In this document: in pieces, positions 49,395-60,055 of the stretch
Position numbering within the stretch: the stretch's first letter is position 1
Layout: the number at the start of each line of letters is the position of its first letter
The notes under the pieces: generated by a model
Seen by the model: only the letters and a program-made list of their open reading frames with translations
The model's database searches: none
Told to the model about the DNA's origin: nothing
Translations under genes and position numbers: made by a program
Assembly: GCF_001640025.1 (NCBI RefSeq)
Contig: NC_031672.1
Span: forward strand, 5,766,001 to 5,830,000
Direction of reading: 5' to 3'
Length of the DNA: 64,000 bases
Origin: Sugiyamaella lignohabitans
Taxonomy: Eukaryota > Ascomycota > Dipodascomycetes > Dipodascales > Trichomonascaceae

Positions 49395-50897
49395 ATGTGG
49401 TGTCGTAGAGCAGTGACATCGATTCCGAAGGCGCGGTCCAGATTCATCAAATCTCGTCTTCGGGACTGCTACTCCAGTAACCGCTTCTTTTCTAGTTATA
49501 ATGGTTTATACGCGGTGAGGCCGTTTATGCTAGCAGATATTGGCGAGGGTATCAAGGAATGTGAAGTTATTCAATGGTTTGTCGAGCCAGGTGCTACGAT
49601 TGAAGAGTTTGATCCCATTTGTGAGGTCCAGTCTGACAAAGCTTCAGTGGAGATCACTTCGCGATTCAGTGGGGTCATCAAACAGTTACACTACGAGGTT
49701 GGTGAAATGGCGCTTGTCGGAAAACCATTAATCGATATTGATGTGGTTGATGGTGACGAACCAGCTGTTGCTGCTGCTGCCTCTACTCCCACCTCAAGTG
49801 CTTCAAGTGCCAATTCTGCTCCTGCATCCACTGGTACTACTGGTGCTGATACAATAAACCCAAGTTCAGGGTTTAGCACATCAGCACCAACTAGTAACTC
49901 ACCTCAAGTAAATACCTCGTCAGGAAACTCAGCAGCGCCTGCATTTGTGCCCTTTGATCCTAGTTTAGCTACAGAGACGTTGGCTACACCTGCTGTTCGA
50001 AGAATCTGCCGAGAACTGGGCTTTTCAGTCAGCGATATAAAAGGATCAGGAAAAGATGGTCGAGTATTAAAAGAGGATGTGTTAAACCATTCGAAGACTT
50101 CTGTTCAATCAGGACAACAGCAACAACAAACTCAAGAAGGTGCTACTGCCTCAGCTATTCCAAGCAGTATTACTAATACAACTTTACACCCACTGACACC
50201 TATTCAAAAGCAAATGTTCAAGACCATGACCAACTCACTTACTATCCCACACTTTTTATACACCGATGAAGTCGAGATCGACCGTCTCAGTGCACTTCGT
50301 AAGAGTATCAACGAGGATTTGATTAAACACCCCACCACACCTATCAAACTCTCATTCATGCCTTTTTTCATTAAAGCACTTTCTCTAGCACTAACAGAAT
50401 ACCCTATTTTGAACGCACAAGTGGTCATTGACGAAAAAACGTCGCAGCCAGCGTTGCTGTACAGAGAATCCCACAACATCGGAGTGGCTATGGACACTCC
50501 TAGCGGTCTCATTGTCCCCAACATCAAAAACGTCAATAACCTCTCCATCATACAAATTGGCCAAGAGCTGACTCGATTACAGCAGCTTGGGGCCAGCGGC
50601 AAACTGACGTCTGCCGATATCAAAGACGGTACCATCACGCTCTCCAACATTGGCACTGTAGGTGGAACCTATGTCGCACCTGTCATTGTCGGCAGCGAGG
50701 TTGCAATTGGAGGACTTGGCAAGTCACACGTAGTTCCACGCTACGACGCAAAACAAAACCTGGTGCCACGGACCATCATCAACTCGAGCTGGAGCGGGGA
50801 CCACCGGGTCATCGACGGAGTCACCATGGCTCGCATGGTGGCCCGCTGGAAAGCGTACGTCGAGCATCCCGAGAAAATGCTCGTGTCTCTAAAATAA
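49395..50897 (+). CDS. Branched-chain 2-oxoacid dehydrogenase E2 (dihydrolipoyl transacylase), mitochondrial
   Basis: Core of the BCKDH complex, which oxidises keto acids from Leu, Ile and Val to acyl-CoA. The N-terminus (MWCRRAVTSIPKARSRFIKS) is a typical mitochondrial presequence. Lipoyl domain about 40-115, with the lipoylated lysine in EVQSDKASVEI (Lys82); ECEVIQWFVEPG is characteristic of the branched-chain enzyme rather than PDH E2. An Ala/Ser/Thr-rich linker, peripheral-subunit binding domain (about 197-232; TPAVRRICRELGFSVSDIKG) and catalytic domain follow, with HRVIDG (His470, Asp474). 500 aa, full length. S. cerevisiae lacks this complex, so its presence implies active branched-chain keto acid oxidation here. 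ATG at 49395; divergent from PRD1. Confidence 0.94.
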   Translation: MWCRRAVTSIPKARSRFIKSRLRDCYSSNRFFSSYNGLYAVRPFMLADIGEGIKECEVIQWFVEPGATIEEFDPICEVQSDKASVEITSRFSGVIKQLHYEVGEMALVGKPLIDIDVVDGDEPAVAAAASTPTSSASSANSAPASTGTTGADTINPSSGFSTSAPTSNSPQVNTSSGNSAAPAFVPFDPSLATETLATPAVRRICRELGFSVSDIKGSGKDGRVLKEDVLNHSKTSVQSGQQQQQTQEGATASAIPSSITNTTLHPLTPIQKQMFKTMTNSLTIPHFLYTDEVEIDRLSALRKSINEDLIKHPTTPIKLSFMPFFIKALSLALTEYPILNAQVVIDEKTSQPALLYRESHNIGVAMDTPSGLIVPNIKNVNNLSIIQIGQELTRLQQLGASGKLTSADIKDGTITLSNIGTVGGTYVAPVIVGSEVAIGGLGKSHVVPRYDAKQNLVPRTIINSSWSGDHRVIDGVTMARMVARWKAYVEHPEKMLVSLK

Positions 50898-51367
50898 TAG
50901 AATCCGGATATACAACCTTCTGGCCTGCCTCCGGCGGCTGGGGCGCTGCCCCAGACCCCGTTGTGCTCGCTTCGCGAGCATGGATCGGCAGGGTCCTGGA
51001 CCCTGAGACCGGGTCCAACCCACTAAATTCTCCACCAAGACCTGATCCCGCACAATCCCCTGCTTTGCCCCGTCCCCCACGCCCGACTCGAGCGCAGCGA
51101 GAGGAGCCACGGGGTCTGGGGCAGAGCCCCAGCCGCCGGAGGCACGACCGTCCCTGGGTTAGGTCTCGACCCCTATAAGCGAATATTTCACCGATGGAAG
51201 TGGTAATGTAAGGCGGGAAAACCCCGAGTTGTGGAGTGGTTTGGGCCAATCATACGACCAGGGAAGTGAATTTTTGGTGAAGTTGAGATTGACGAGATAG
51301 TCCCGACCTCAACCGAGACCTGAGCAGCAGCAGTCACCCAGACCCGCAACCAAACACAGTAGAAACC
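50898..51367. other. Intergenic region E2 3' / MIC10 5'
   Basis: No gene. Contains the C + B GC element pair (50927-51143) and the MIC10 promoter. Confidence 0.65.
50927..51143. repeat. GC palindromic element, paired arms (C + B), 217 bp
   Basis: Forward arm with TGGGGCGCTGCCCCA and C hairpin (50927-50979). Reverse arm with B hairpin (51085-51143). Interior of about 105 nt. It starts 30 bp after the E2 stop. Confidence 0.92.
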
Positions 51368-51795
51368 ATGTCTACCGAAGCCAAGCCCCAAACTGCGATT
51401 GCCAAGAGATCCGAGAATCTCCTCAACGACAAGGTAAGTACGGATTTGCCGTTTTTGAAGGAGTTGGAGGGGACAGTTCGAGCAGCAACAACAGCAACAT
51501 GAAATATAGCGACAACGGAGATATGAATCGCGATTCGGCGATTTCACGGGCCATTGGCCGCGGTTATTAGAAGACAATGAACTAACAAAAGTTCTAGTGG
51601 GATGTTGTCATCTCAAACACACTGATCAAGACCGGACTCGGATTCGGATTCGGCGTGGTCGCGTCGGTCCTGCTATTCAAGCGCCGAAGCTTCCCCGTCT
51701 GGCTGGGCATTGGATTCGGTGCCGGCCGTGGCTACGCCGAGGGCGACGCCATTTTCAGAGACACCAACGCCGGGGTGCGAAAAGTCAAGGCATAG
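51368..51795 (+). CDS. MIC10: MICOS subunit Mic10, two exons
   Basis: Exons 51368-51433 and 51598-51795 give 87 aa; each exon is too short to stand out alone. Mic10 is the inner-membrane protein that bends cristae junctions. Two hydrophobic segments contain the family's glycine motifs: [20 protein letters not shown] and [20 protein letters not shown], joined by a short positive loop (KRRS). The N-terminus ([20 protein letters not shown]) faces the intermembrane space in the known topology. Yeast Mic10 (Mos10/Mio10) is 97 aa. The intron has donor GTAAGT, branch ACTAAC and acceptor CTAG. The same 164-nt intron interrupts the frame just before the conserved [11 protein letters not shown]. Confidence 0.93.
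51434..51597 (+). other. MIC10 intron (164 nt)
   Basis: GTAAGT donor, ACTAAC branch (51580-51586), TAG acceptor ending at 51597. Phase 0. Confidence 0.93.
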
Positions 51796-51862
51796 ACCAC
51801 TAAAAACGTTGCATCTATATATACTGATTGATTGACCCGATAGAATTACGTGGCCCGGTGCT

Positions 51863-51999
51863 GCCTCCGGCGACTGGGGCTCTGCCCCAGACCCCGTGGC
51901 TCCTGCTTCGCAGGAGATGGCTGTGACCGTCGAGATAACGACTCGAGCGCAGCGAGAGGAGCAGGCGGGGTCTGGGGCGCAGCCCCAGCCGCCGGAGGC
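51863..51999. repeat. GC palindromic element, complete (A + B), 137 bp
   Basis: Forward arm with A hairpin, interior GACCGTCGAGATAACGACTC, reverse arm with B hairpin (CTCGAGCGCAGCGAGAGGAG). Fills the gap between convergent MIC10 and F-box genes. Confidence 0.96.
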
Positions 52000-52017
52000 A
52001 TGTGTGAAGCCCCCAGA

Positions 52018-53343
52018 TCACTGGTTTGTGAAGTATCGGCCGTTGACGGTTCGAGAGAAGATGTCGAACCCGTTCTGACTGCCGTTGTAGAGATTGAACC
52101 CGTGGGAGAGCAGCCAGTCGACCTCGCGGTCGGGCAGTTTTCGGTACAGGTAGATGGTTTTGATACCGGTTTGTTGTGCCAGTGCTTCGATGTTGTAGTT
52201 CTTGTGTTCATCTCGTTCGAACGAGGCAAATGAAACGACTCGTAGTCGGCGGCAGTAGTTGTTGACCATATTCACGAGCCAGTAAACAGGGGCGGCGAAC
52301 CACAGGATCGCCAGCTCTTCGAGGTTCGGACACCGTTTACAAAGTCTGGTCATTCGTTTCTCATCTTTAAGGTCCGAGTACGGTTTCAAATATAGACGTC
52401 GTAGATTGTGCGAGATCCCGTAGTAGTCTAGTGTATGGATACATCCCAGTCCCTCGAAATAAAACGCTTCCACATGAGATAGTGGAACGGGCTGACTCGT
52501 GTGATGTAAATATATGCTGTATGCTTTGATATACAACTCTTTGATACCGGTGCTGCTGTGTATTGGAGGTAGATGATGACTGAAATTAGTCTCATTGGGT
52601 CCTGGTATTTCGAATGCCAAACTGTTCAAATGTGGAAGTGTCGTGATACAGGTCAGCGACGGTCGAAAATCTTTTTCCATGAAATGGCCCATAAGAGCCA
52701 GATGTCTCAAATTGGGAGTCCATTTGAGAAAGCTGGCTATAACCACATCTGGATTAACATCTTCTGATCGATACCAATCGCTCAACATAGCAGACATTTT
52801 GAATGTGTGAAGTCGTTTGAAGGGCTCTTGACCGGTATACAGATCCGACTGCAGGCCATGGTGGTAATTGATTTCCAGCAGCTCTAAATTCGGAGCTGCT
52901 ACCGGTAAAAGTGCCAGTTTATTGACATCTAATGTGTTATCGAAACAGAATCTCAATTCACGAAGTAACGGTAAAGGGCCCATTTTCTGTGCTATCGCCA
53001 ATACATGGCTGCAGGGCTGTCTAAGATTCAAACTGACGAGTGAATACTTTTCAAAGGCCCAACTTATTGCCGAATGAGATGGTGTACCATGAGTCAAATT
53101 CAGATCCAGGGGCCGGCTGTTCTTATTTGTTAATATATTACAGTAGAATTGCACCTGTAATTTTCTGAACTCGTCACTACCGCTCGCAACCGCCGCGACC
53201 ACAACCGTCCCCGGGCCACTCCCGTACAAAATGGTCTCATAAAAACACTTGGATACAAATAAGATCTCTTGGATATCAGAGAAGCCCAGGTACGAGAAAA
53301 TCTCGGCGCGGATTTCCAACGGCAGGTCCGAAAACACCGCCAT
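52018..53343 (-). CDS. F-box protein with leucine-rich-type repeats
   Basis: 441 aa from the ATG at 53343 (MAVFSDLPLEIRAEIFSYLG); a preceding in-frame TTG is not a start. The first about 45 residues are an F-box (FSDLPLEIRAEIFSYLGFSD, ILFVSKCFYETIL), which binds Skp1 in SCF ubiquitin ligases. The rest has repeated L-x-x-L-x-L blocks (PLLRELRFCFDNTLDVNKLA, NLELLEINYHH, NLRHLALMGHF, NLRRLYLKPYS, CPNLEELAILWFA, RRLRVVSFASF), typical of degenerate leucine-rich repeats used for substrate binding. The substrate is unknown. Ends 18 bp from a GC element. Confidence 0.85.
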   Translation of the reverse strand: MAVFSDLPLEIRAEIFSYLGFSDIQEILFVSKCFYETILYGSGPGTVVVAAVASGSDEFRKLQVQFYCNILTNKNSRPLDLNLTHGTPSHSAISWAFEKYSLVSLNLRQPCSHVLAIAQKMGPLPLLRELRFCFDNTLDVNKLALLPVAAPNLELLEINYHHGLQSDLYTGQEPFKRLHTFKMSAMLSDWYRSEDVNPDVVIASFLKWTPNLRHLALMGHFMEKDFRPSLTCITTLPHLNSLAFEIPGPNETNFSHHLPPIHSSTGIKELYIKAYSIYLHHTSQPVPLSHVEAFYFEGLGCIHTLDYYGISHNLRRLYLKPYSDLKDEKRMTRLCKRCPNLEELAILWFAAPVYWLVNMVNNYCRRLRVVSFASFERDEHKNYNIEALAQQTGIKTIYLYRKLPDREVDWLLSHGFNLYNGSQNGFDIFSRTVNGRYFTNQ

Positions 53344-53415
53344 CAACCATGAACGTGGTTCTCCACAACATGAAAATCATATCGTGCATCAGCCATGCAC
53401 CTTTTATCGGACCCT

Positions 53416-53551
53416 GCCTCCGGCGGCTGGGGCTCCGCCCCAGACCCCGCTGCTCCTCTCGCTCCGCTCGAGTCGTTTCGTCGACGGTCCAAGCCATCTC
53501 CGGCGAAGCAGGAGCCACGGGGTCTGGGGCAACGCCCCAGCCGCCGGAGGC
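53416..53551. repeat. GC palindromic element, complete (B + A), 136 bp
   Basis: Forward arm with B hairpin (CTCCTCTCGCTCCGCTCGAG), interior GTCGTTTCGTCGACGGTCCA, reverse arm with slightly decayed A hairpin (CTCCGGCGAAGCAGGAG). Between the F-box 5' end and enolase 3' end. Confidence 0.95.
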
Positions 53552-53603
53552 AGCACCACCACCATACAAAGGATATCAATTATTTATTAGTCACGTAAGA
53601 TGT

Positions 53604-55904
53604 TTAGATAGCAACAGAAGAGTGGAACTTGGCACCGGCGTAGATGGCCTTGTCGCCAAGAGCCTCCTCGATACGGAGGATCTCGTTCAACTTGGCCAAA
53701 CGCTCGGAACGGGCGGGAGCACCGGTCTTGATTTGTCCGGATCTGATACCAACAGACAAGTCGGCAATGAAGGTGTCCTCGGTCTCACCAGATCTGTGGG
53801 AAACCATGACACCCCACTTGGCGGCGTAAGAGTCCTTGGCAGCTTGGATAGACTCGGTCAAGGTACCGATTTGGTTGACCTTGAGGAGAAGAGCGTCAGC
53901 AGCCTTGGTCTCAATGGCCTTGGCAATGAACTTGGGGTTGGTAACAGTCAAGTCATCACCAACAACTTGGACCTTGCCGGCAACACGGGGGTAGAACTTT
54001 TGCCAAGCGGCCCAGTCACCCTCGGCGAAGGGGTCTTCAAGAGAGATGATGGGGTACTTCTCAATGAGTTGGATGTAGTAGTCGGCAAGTTGCTCGCCAG
54101 TGAGCCACTTAGACTTGTCAGACTCGGGGTTCTTGAAGTCCAAGTCGTACTTCTCGGCATCCTCGTGGTAGAACTCGGAAGAAGCAGCATCAATGGCAAT
54201 GCTGATCTTACCAGTGTAACCAGCAGCCTCGATAGCAGCGACAATGAGGTCAAGAGCCTCGTGAGCGTCTTGAATATCAGGAGCAACACCACCCTCATCA
54301 CCAACGTTACCAGCAGAAGTACCATACTTCTTCTTGGTCAAGCTCTTGAGCTGTTGGTAGACCTCAGAGCCAGCTCTAAGGGCATCGGTGAAAGAGGTGA
54401 ATCCAGTAGGAGCAATCATGAACTCTTGGATGGCCAAAGCACCACCGGCGTGAGAACCACCGTTGATGACGTTTTGGAAAGGAACTGGCAAAACGTAAGG
54501 AGCAGGGGTACCAGCAATCTCAGCGATGTGTTGGTAAAGAGGAACGCCCTTCTCAGCGGCACCAGCACGACTGGCAGCTAAAGAGACACCCAAGATGGCG
54601 TTAGCACCGAGCTTAGACTTGTTGTCAGTACCGTCCAACTCGTTAAGGAACTTGTCAAAAGCAGATTGGTCCTTAACATCCAATTGGGCCTTGATGACAG
54701 CGGGTCCAATGACGTTGTTGACGTTGGAAACAGCAGTCAAAACACCCTTTCCACCCCAGTGGGTCTTGTCACCATCACGGAGCTCAAGAGCCTCAGAGAC
54801 ACCAGTGGAAGCACCAGAGGGGACAATGGCACGGAAAGTACCCTTTTCAGTGGTGAGCTCAACCTCAACAGTTGGGTTACCTAAAAATGCCACGTTAGTT
54901 TTTTGGTCTGTGTTTTCTCCGACATGGAGCTTGATTCAAGTGGTTGTGTGGTTGCTTGTACATATTGTTTTTCGTTGTTTCGGGTTGTTTCGGACGTCAA
55001 TAAATAACCCACGATAATTGTATTTTTCACTTTGTTACCAAGTGGGGAAAAACCAGGGGTATGTATGCCCCTCGCTCAGACACATCCCGTTAATAGCATT
55101 ATCGCGGGTTAGGGCAGTACAAGTGGTTCGAAGAGAGCATAAATTCAGTCATTTGCATAAAATATGCAGAGATGGCCAAATTTCAAACAATGGGAAAAAT
55201 ACCAGCTGCGAAAACCCTACTGCCGCTTGAAAATCAGTCGGTAATGAAAAGGTTGTACGATAATTGACCAGCGCCAAAAGGGGGGTATAATGGGTCAATT
55301 GCGTAACCTCGTAGTTGTAACCACGAAAAATAATCATCAACAGTGCAATTTTGCAAACTCGGAATTAGTAGGAAAGCGTGTTCGTGAGATTATGACCAGT
55401 AAAACACTGCCAGTAAATAATAGCCGGTACACAGGGATTGGTTGTAACAGATGGTCCGGCATTGCCAACCCATTCTAATGCCCGAACACCCGAATGCCTT
55501 AAAGTCTATTCCATAGTTCAAGCAATTGCAATTGCAATTGCTCAGAAAAATCTCGGAAATACCCCCAAACCAATTGAAAAAGGTGGTGCAGTAACATCAC
55601 ACCTATAGCCATATAATTCCAGAGCCATTGCAACAGCAGAACCAAAAATCAATTTCAAAAATAAACAACAAAATCGTTTTGAACAATTGAACATCAATAA
55701 CAAAAATCCAACGAACCTTCATTAGACAGTTGACAAAATTACAATGTTCAACATCCGAAGTTTCCATGACGCTCTATTCTATTTTGAGAGACAACAAATA
55801 ACGACAAAATAAAACAAGCAACCAGTTTCAACCCTTTCTTTATCAATTCATTACTTACCACGAGAGTCGTAGACGTATCTAGAGTGAACCTTAGAAATAG
55901 CCAT
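53604..55904 (-). CDS. ENO1: Enolase (2-phosphoglycerate dehydratase), two exons
   Basis: Converts 2-phosphoglycerate to phosphoenolpyruvate in glycolysis. Exons 55859-55904 ([16 protein letters not shown], split in the Gly codon) and 53604-54880 give 440 aa. Signatures are intact: [11 protein letters not shown] spans the junction, [73 protein letters not shown]. The in-frame Met at 54893 belongs to the intron and is not a start. Codon use is strongly biased, as in highly expressed genes. The 978-nt intron directly after 15 codons recalls the early introns of enolase in other yeasts. Numbering after S. cerevisiae ENO1; only one copy is seen here. Confidence 0.97.
54881..55858 (-). other. Enolase intron (978 nt)
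   Basis: Donor GTAAGT (55858-55853), branch AACTAAC just after 54893, acceptor TTTTAG ending at 54881. Phase 1. Contains no recognised RNA gene or ORF. Confidence 0.93.
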
Positions 55905-56629
55905 TGTAATTTTTTATTTCAAAATCTGTACAATTCAATTGAATGGATCGTGCGATGAAGGAAATTTCAAAAAAAAATCTACCCTGTACAGGGGAGATGT
56001 AGTCCCTTTTTATATGCAGAATTAGCGTTTTCGCATGTCCTGCATTGGATGGCCAAACATGGTTGTGGTGTGCTTTTGTGTTGGGTTGGGCGTGTGCGCG
56101 ATAGCGGTATCGGCGGGTTGCACACCAGTCCCAACTGGTCCTGAAAAAGTGGGAGGGTACCTGAATGTATTTTGCTACTTGTGTGACAGATTATCACCTT
56201 GATTTCCTGAATGTGGATAGCAGATGACTCTTGAGTTTCAGTCGTCAGGTGTGTGAAGATTCATGACTTTTACAGTAGTTATTGACTCGCCTATCCCATG
56301 AGTTTAGTTTGCTCGTGGTATTGTATGATTCAATTTGATGTTAGGGAACTTTCAACAGACCCCTCACCTGCCATGGCGGTTCGAGCATAAACACACACAT
56401 TAAAGAGAAAAAAAGCAAGCAAAACGTAGTGATTCACAAAACATCGACGGAATCGAACAGCATGGAAACAGCCTTGTATTGATGTATACAGACTGGTGCT
56501 CAATGTCAGAGTCAATTTTTGTTATTTTATTTGGAATAATTATTTGAAGCAATTGAAATTATCCGCATTGTATCATTTTGCGGTCAATTGATCTTAACTA
56601 GGCTAGATATTATATCTTGACTAGTCTAT

Positions 56630-56815
56630 AATATCTAGAGTATATGGAGTCAAGTAGAGCAGGTGATTGTATAGCTTAGAGCTGTATGGACACTATAGAG
56701 CTGAATATATAGAGTACTGTAGAGTATTAATGAGTACAGACTATAGGCCAGAAAATAACGGAGGATTGTAGAACACTGTAGAGATGTAGAGATAGACTAG
56801 AGTATATAGAGTATT
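56630..56815. repeat. Degenerate TAGAGTA-word repeat zone
   Basis: TAGAG, TATAGAG, GTAGAG and TAGAGTA words recur every 8-20 nt over about 185 bp, with no fixed period. About 730 bp upstream of the enolase ATG. Confidence 0.55.
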
Positions 56816-57499
56816 GAGGGTAGTGACAAATGTCAAGTGCCTGAGGATAGTGGAGACTCGAGTAACAACGTGCCTCGATAGTCCAGCTGATCTACTAGCT
56901 AGGTTAACGGTATAAACACAAGACACAGTGGTGTGGCATGTTGATTAACTAGAAATTGGCTAGTGTACAGAGTTTATGTCTATGTCTAGGATCAGACATA
57001 TGCTATAATAGCATTCTTTAATGGTATGTTATAATGGCATGATCCAGATTCCGACGCTAAGAGTAAAGGAATTGGCCTGGCATTTTGAGCGAACTTCAAT
57101 TCGTGACATAATGGCCGTCTGTAATCAGTCAGGTCCCTTTCGTACCACCAAAATACTAAGCAGTCACTCACATAATTCACACATTCTGGCTGCACGGTGA
57201 GAACTTTTCAGATCCGCTGGATAAATTAATCCATACAGCTACCTCTTATGCTGCATGTAATCGAGGTGCATATAATTTAACGTAGTTAATTTTTTTTGAC
57301 TGTTCTATGGGTTCAACTATTGCATTCGGCACCATTGAGCTCAATCGAGTTTGGTCTCACCACTTTTAACGGTATATCTTACGTAGTTAGTTTATGGGTG
57401 ATGAGTAGCTATTATCCGTTCAATTGCCAATTGCCTGGTGCATCAAATTGGCAATTTATTAGTGCTTCGGAGATGGTTTTATAATGTCATCCGCATACT

Positions 57500-57532
57500 A
57501 CTAACTAGCTAACTAACTAACTACTAACTAAT
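57500..57532. repeat. (CTAA)n tandem repeat
   Basis: Seven or so CTAA/CTA units (CTAACTAGCTAACTAACTAA...). Simple sequence. Confidence 0.7.
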
Positions 57533-58298
57533 TATAAGCGAGTTATTTCCCACCATAACTGAAATGTATATGTAATAATACCTATATATCACACAACAAG
57601 TCAGAGGGTCCCTCAGCAATGATGCAATAGTGTCATAGTGTAATAGTGTAATGGTATCGTGATGGAGGATAAAGTCTAAATCAACTCGGGGCCATAACTA
57701 TCAACCAGAAAGTGGATACTATCAACACCATTGGCCCATTCAGCTCATTCCACCCCTCCCTTCCCCTCTCTTTGGAGATGCTACATTGACCAATTTAACC
57801 GACTCTCCCCTCACCTTACATGACGACACACCGCTCAAAACGCATGCTAATCTCCAACGAATAAAGTACCGTCTGATTTCCGCCTGATCAGTTGACGTGA
57901 TGCAACACTATGTGCATATACTCACTACGTTTCGAGATCATTTTTCCGTATGCTCTGCATGGATCTTCTTGTTCCGGAAAAACTCTGCTGCTATGACCAC
58001 TAATCGGCGACGGTAGGTAATATCAGCAAACGGTGTAGAACATTAATCAACATTAGCTATATGTCAAGGCTCTGAATTGAGGGAGCTGCACCTGATCTGA
58101 ATGAAAATCGAGGGCAGCTCGTGGCCGGTCTGTTATTTGTAACTTACGCAAAATCGACTGTCAGGCTTCCATCCAGGGCTCAGTCTGAAACTATGAACTA
58201 TAACAGCTAATATAGCCCTGAACCATTTTTCGATTTCTTTGTAGCGTTATAGTTAGTATGAGCACTTGGTAGCAGAACAGCGAGGGAACCCCGCAAAA

Positions 58299-58345
58299 CG
58301 AGCGAAGCGAGCTACGGGTCTGGGCGGAGCCCAGCCGCCGGAGGC
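58299..58345 (-). repeat. GC palindromic element, truncated solo arm
   Basis: Reverse arm: CGAGCGAAGCGAGC then CGGGTCTGGGCGGAGCCCAG (shortened stem) and the GCCGCCGGAGGC end. Lies 82 bp downstream of the homeodomain gene's stop. Confidence 0.85.
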
Positions 58346-58426
58346 ACACCGTACCCGCTCGAAGCGAGATAAAAAAAGGCGTTGTTCATTAATTTTCAGC
58401 GAGAGAATATAAAATATATATGCAAA

Positions 58427-60055
58427 TCACCACTGGTCCTCGTGAATCGAGTTTGTGGCAGTGGTTGTAGTGTTAGTAGACAGGAAGTCGTCAATCTCTT
58501 GTAGAGCTTTAGCATCGCCCATGGCATCGACATGTACCAGTTGTCCAGCGAGATCCGTGTCTTGAGCATCGTCACCGTCGTTGATGCGAACAGGAATAAG
58601 CGATTTCAGTTCCGAGTCGCTTTCTTTTTCCAAAGAACTGGCCTCGGTATCAAAACTTTCGACAGTGTCGTTTGATTCGTTGGACGAGGTAAGTGAGGTA
58701 GAGCTTACAGTTCGATTGCGAGAGTCTTCGTCGTCTTGAGGTTCAGCTTCTTCGTCAAACATCCTGGCAGCACGACTTAATGAGTAGCTGTCTGGCATGC
58801 CTGAAGTGGAGAAACTTCTATGCAATTCAGTAGCAGGTGGTGGAGCGCGAATAGGGCCAGCCCATTGCTGTTGTTGTCGCAGTTGCTGCTGTTGTAAAGC
58901 GAGATTTGGTGAAGCATGGAAGGGGAATTCAGTGGCAGAAGCAGATTTCACATGTTGACCACTGTTCTGTAAACCCCTCAATAGTTTGGAAGTGGCGATA
59001 TTGATATCATTCATGACATATTGAGGTCGACGTCGTTGTAAAAGTCTTGGAGTGCTGTTGGGATGATGATGGTGATGTGGGAATTTATCAAAACAAGGTG
59101 ATGGAGCTAAGCTTGAAATACCCGGACCCAGGCCACTTGGCAACCCGGTATAATATCCACCAGAATTAGGCTGTGTAGCATATGGAGAGAAATTAGGAGA
59201 TACTAATGAAGATGATTGTGGAGTTGCGATAATGCTTTCGTCATGATAATCGCTGTCGTAGATGTCAGCTTGAGGTGACATTTCGAAACCAGTAGAGAGG
59301 ATTTCAGGAGTCAAATAGTAATCACTGCTGGGATATGGAATGCCTGTAATGTTGCTGTAGAAAAGGTTGAGTCCATTAGAGTTTGCCTGGAATTGTGGAG
59401 AAATAGGCATGCCATAACTACCGCAAAGAGGAAAGTTTTGGCGAACAGACGACCGTGGTTGCTGTTGAGGTGTGTATCTCATGGGAGGTGTGAATGGGTC
59501 TCCGAGAGTTGGGAATTGAGGACTATTTCTACTTGGAGTTGCAGGATTTCCAAAAAGTCCATTTTGATGATATTGGCTTGGAAATGGCTGTAAACTGTCA
59601 GCATCATCCTGTCTAGGAGGTTTTCTCATAGCTTCTTGAACAGACCTAGCCTTTGCTCGTCTATTTTGAAACCAGATTTGTACATTTCTACTGGGTAGTC
59701 CGGTTTGCATTGCAAGTTCTTCTCTTCCCTCCTTGTCAGGCTTGGGATTTTTCTTGAAAGAAGTCTCCAAAATAAGCGCCTGTTCAGGATTAGTTCTTTT
59801 CCTGGCATTGGGCCGGTCACTCTTGGCCACACCCCGATTCATTCTCTTTTTGCCATGGACTGCAGCGGGTGGAGGCCCAATTAGAGGAGGTGGTGGAGGT
59901 GAATGCGTTTCCAAGTATGTGACCGAGCCGAGAAATGGGTCCATCATCATATTGTTTACTTCTGGTAACGTTCCGTTAGAACTCTCCATAAATTCTAACC
60001 CCTCTGGCGGCAATATGTCATGCTTGAGCAGTGTCCACTCATTGGCGTCATTCAT
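58427..60055 (-). CDS. Homeodomain transcription factor
   Basis: 542 aa from the ATG at 60055. The homeodomain spans about residues 80-142: RPNARKRTNPEQALILETSF, KKNPKPDKEGREELAMQTGL, PSRNVQIWFQNRRAKARSVQ. Recognition helix residues Trp128, Phe129, Asn131 and Arg133 are intact. The flanks are disordered: Pro-rich before, Gln/Pro/Ser-rich with poly-Gln (LALQQQQLRQQQQW) after, and an acidic tail. Candidates are the Pho2/Grf10 and Yox1/Yhp1 groups. The helix-3 sequence IWFQNRRAK favours the Pho2/Grf10 type over Yox1 (IWFQNKRQ), but the rest cannot decide, so no symbol is given. Confidence 0.9.
   Translation of the reverse strand: MNDANEWTLLKHDILPPEGLEFMESSNGTLPEVNNMMMDPFLGSVTYLETHSPPPPPLIGPPPAAVHGKKRMNRGVAKSDRPNARKRTNPEQALILETSFKKNPKPDKEGREELAMQTGLPSRNVQIWFQNRRAKARSVQEAMRKPPRQDDADSLQPFPSQYHQNGLFGNPATPSRNSPQFPTLGDPFTPPMRYTPQQQPRSSVRQNFPLCGSYGMPISPQFQANSNGLNLFYSNITGIPYPSSDYYLTPEILSTGFEMSPQADIYDSDYHDESIIATPQSSSLVSPNFSPYATQPNSGGYYTGLPSGLGPGISSLAPSPCFDKFPHHHHHPNSTPRLLQRRRPQYVMNDINIATSKLLRGLQNSGQHVKSASATEFPFHASPNLALQQQQLRQQQQWAGPIRAPPPATELHRSFSTSGMPDSYSLSRAARMFDEEAEPQDDEDSRNRTVSSTSLTSSNESNDTVESFDTEASSLEKESDSELKSLIPVRINDGDDAQDTDLAGQLVHVDAMGDAKALQEIDDFLSTNTTTTATNSIHEDQW

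Larger units (their letters stand above)
55905..58426. other. 2.5-kb gene-free region upstream of enolase
   Basis: Enolase promoter on the left. A degenerate TAGAG-word repeat zone (56630-56815), CTAA tandem repeats (57500-57532) and a solo GC arm (58299-58345). No gene supported. Confidence 0.55.

Noticed and set aside
53604..54893. Enolase starting at [10 protein letters not shown]
   Set aside because: MAFL is intron sequence; the true first exon ([16 protein letters not shown]) lies at 55859-55904.
54881..55858. C/D snoRNA in the enolase intron
   Set aside because: A TGATGA word and a CTGA word occur on the gene strand but about 105 nt apart without a terminal stem; not supported.
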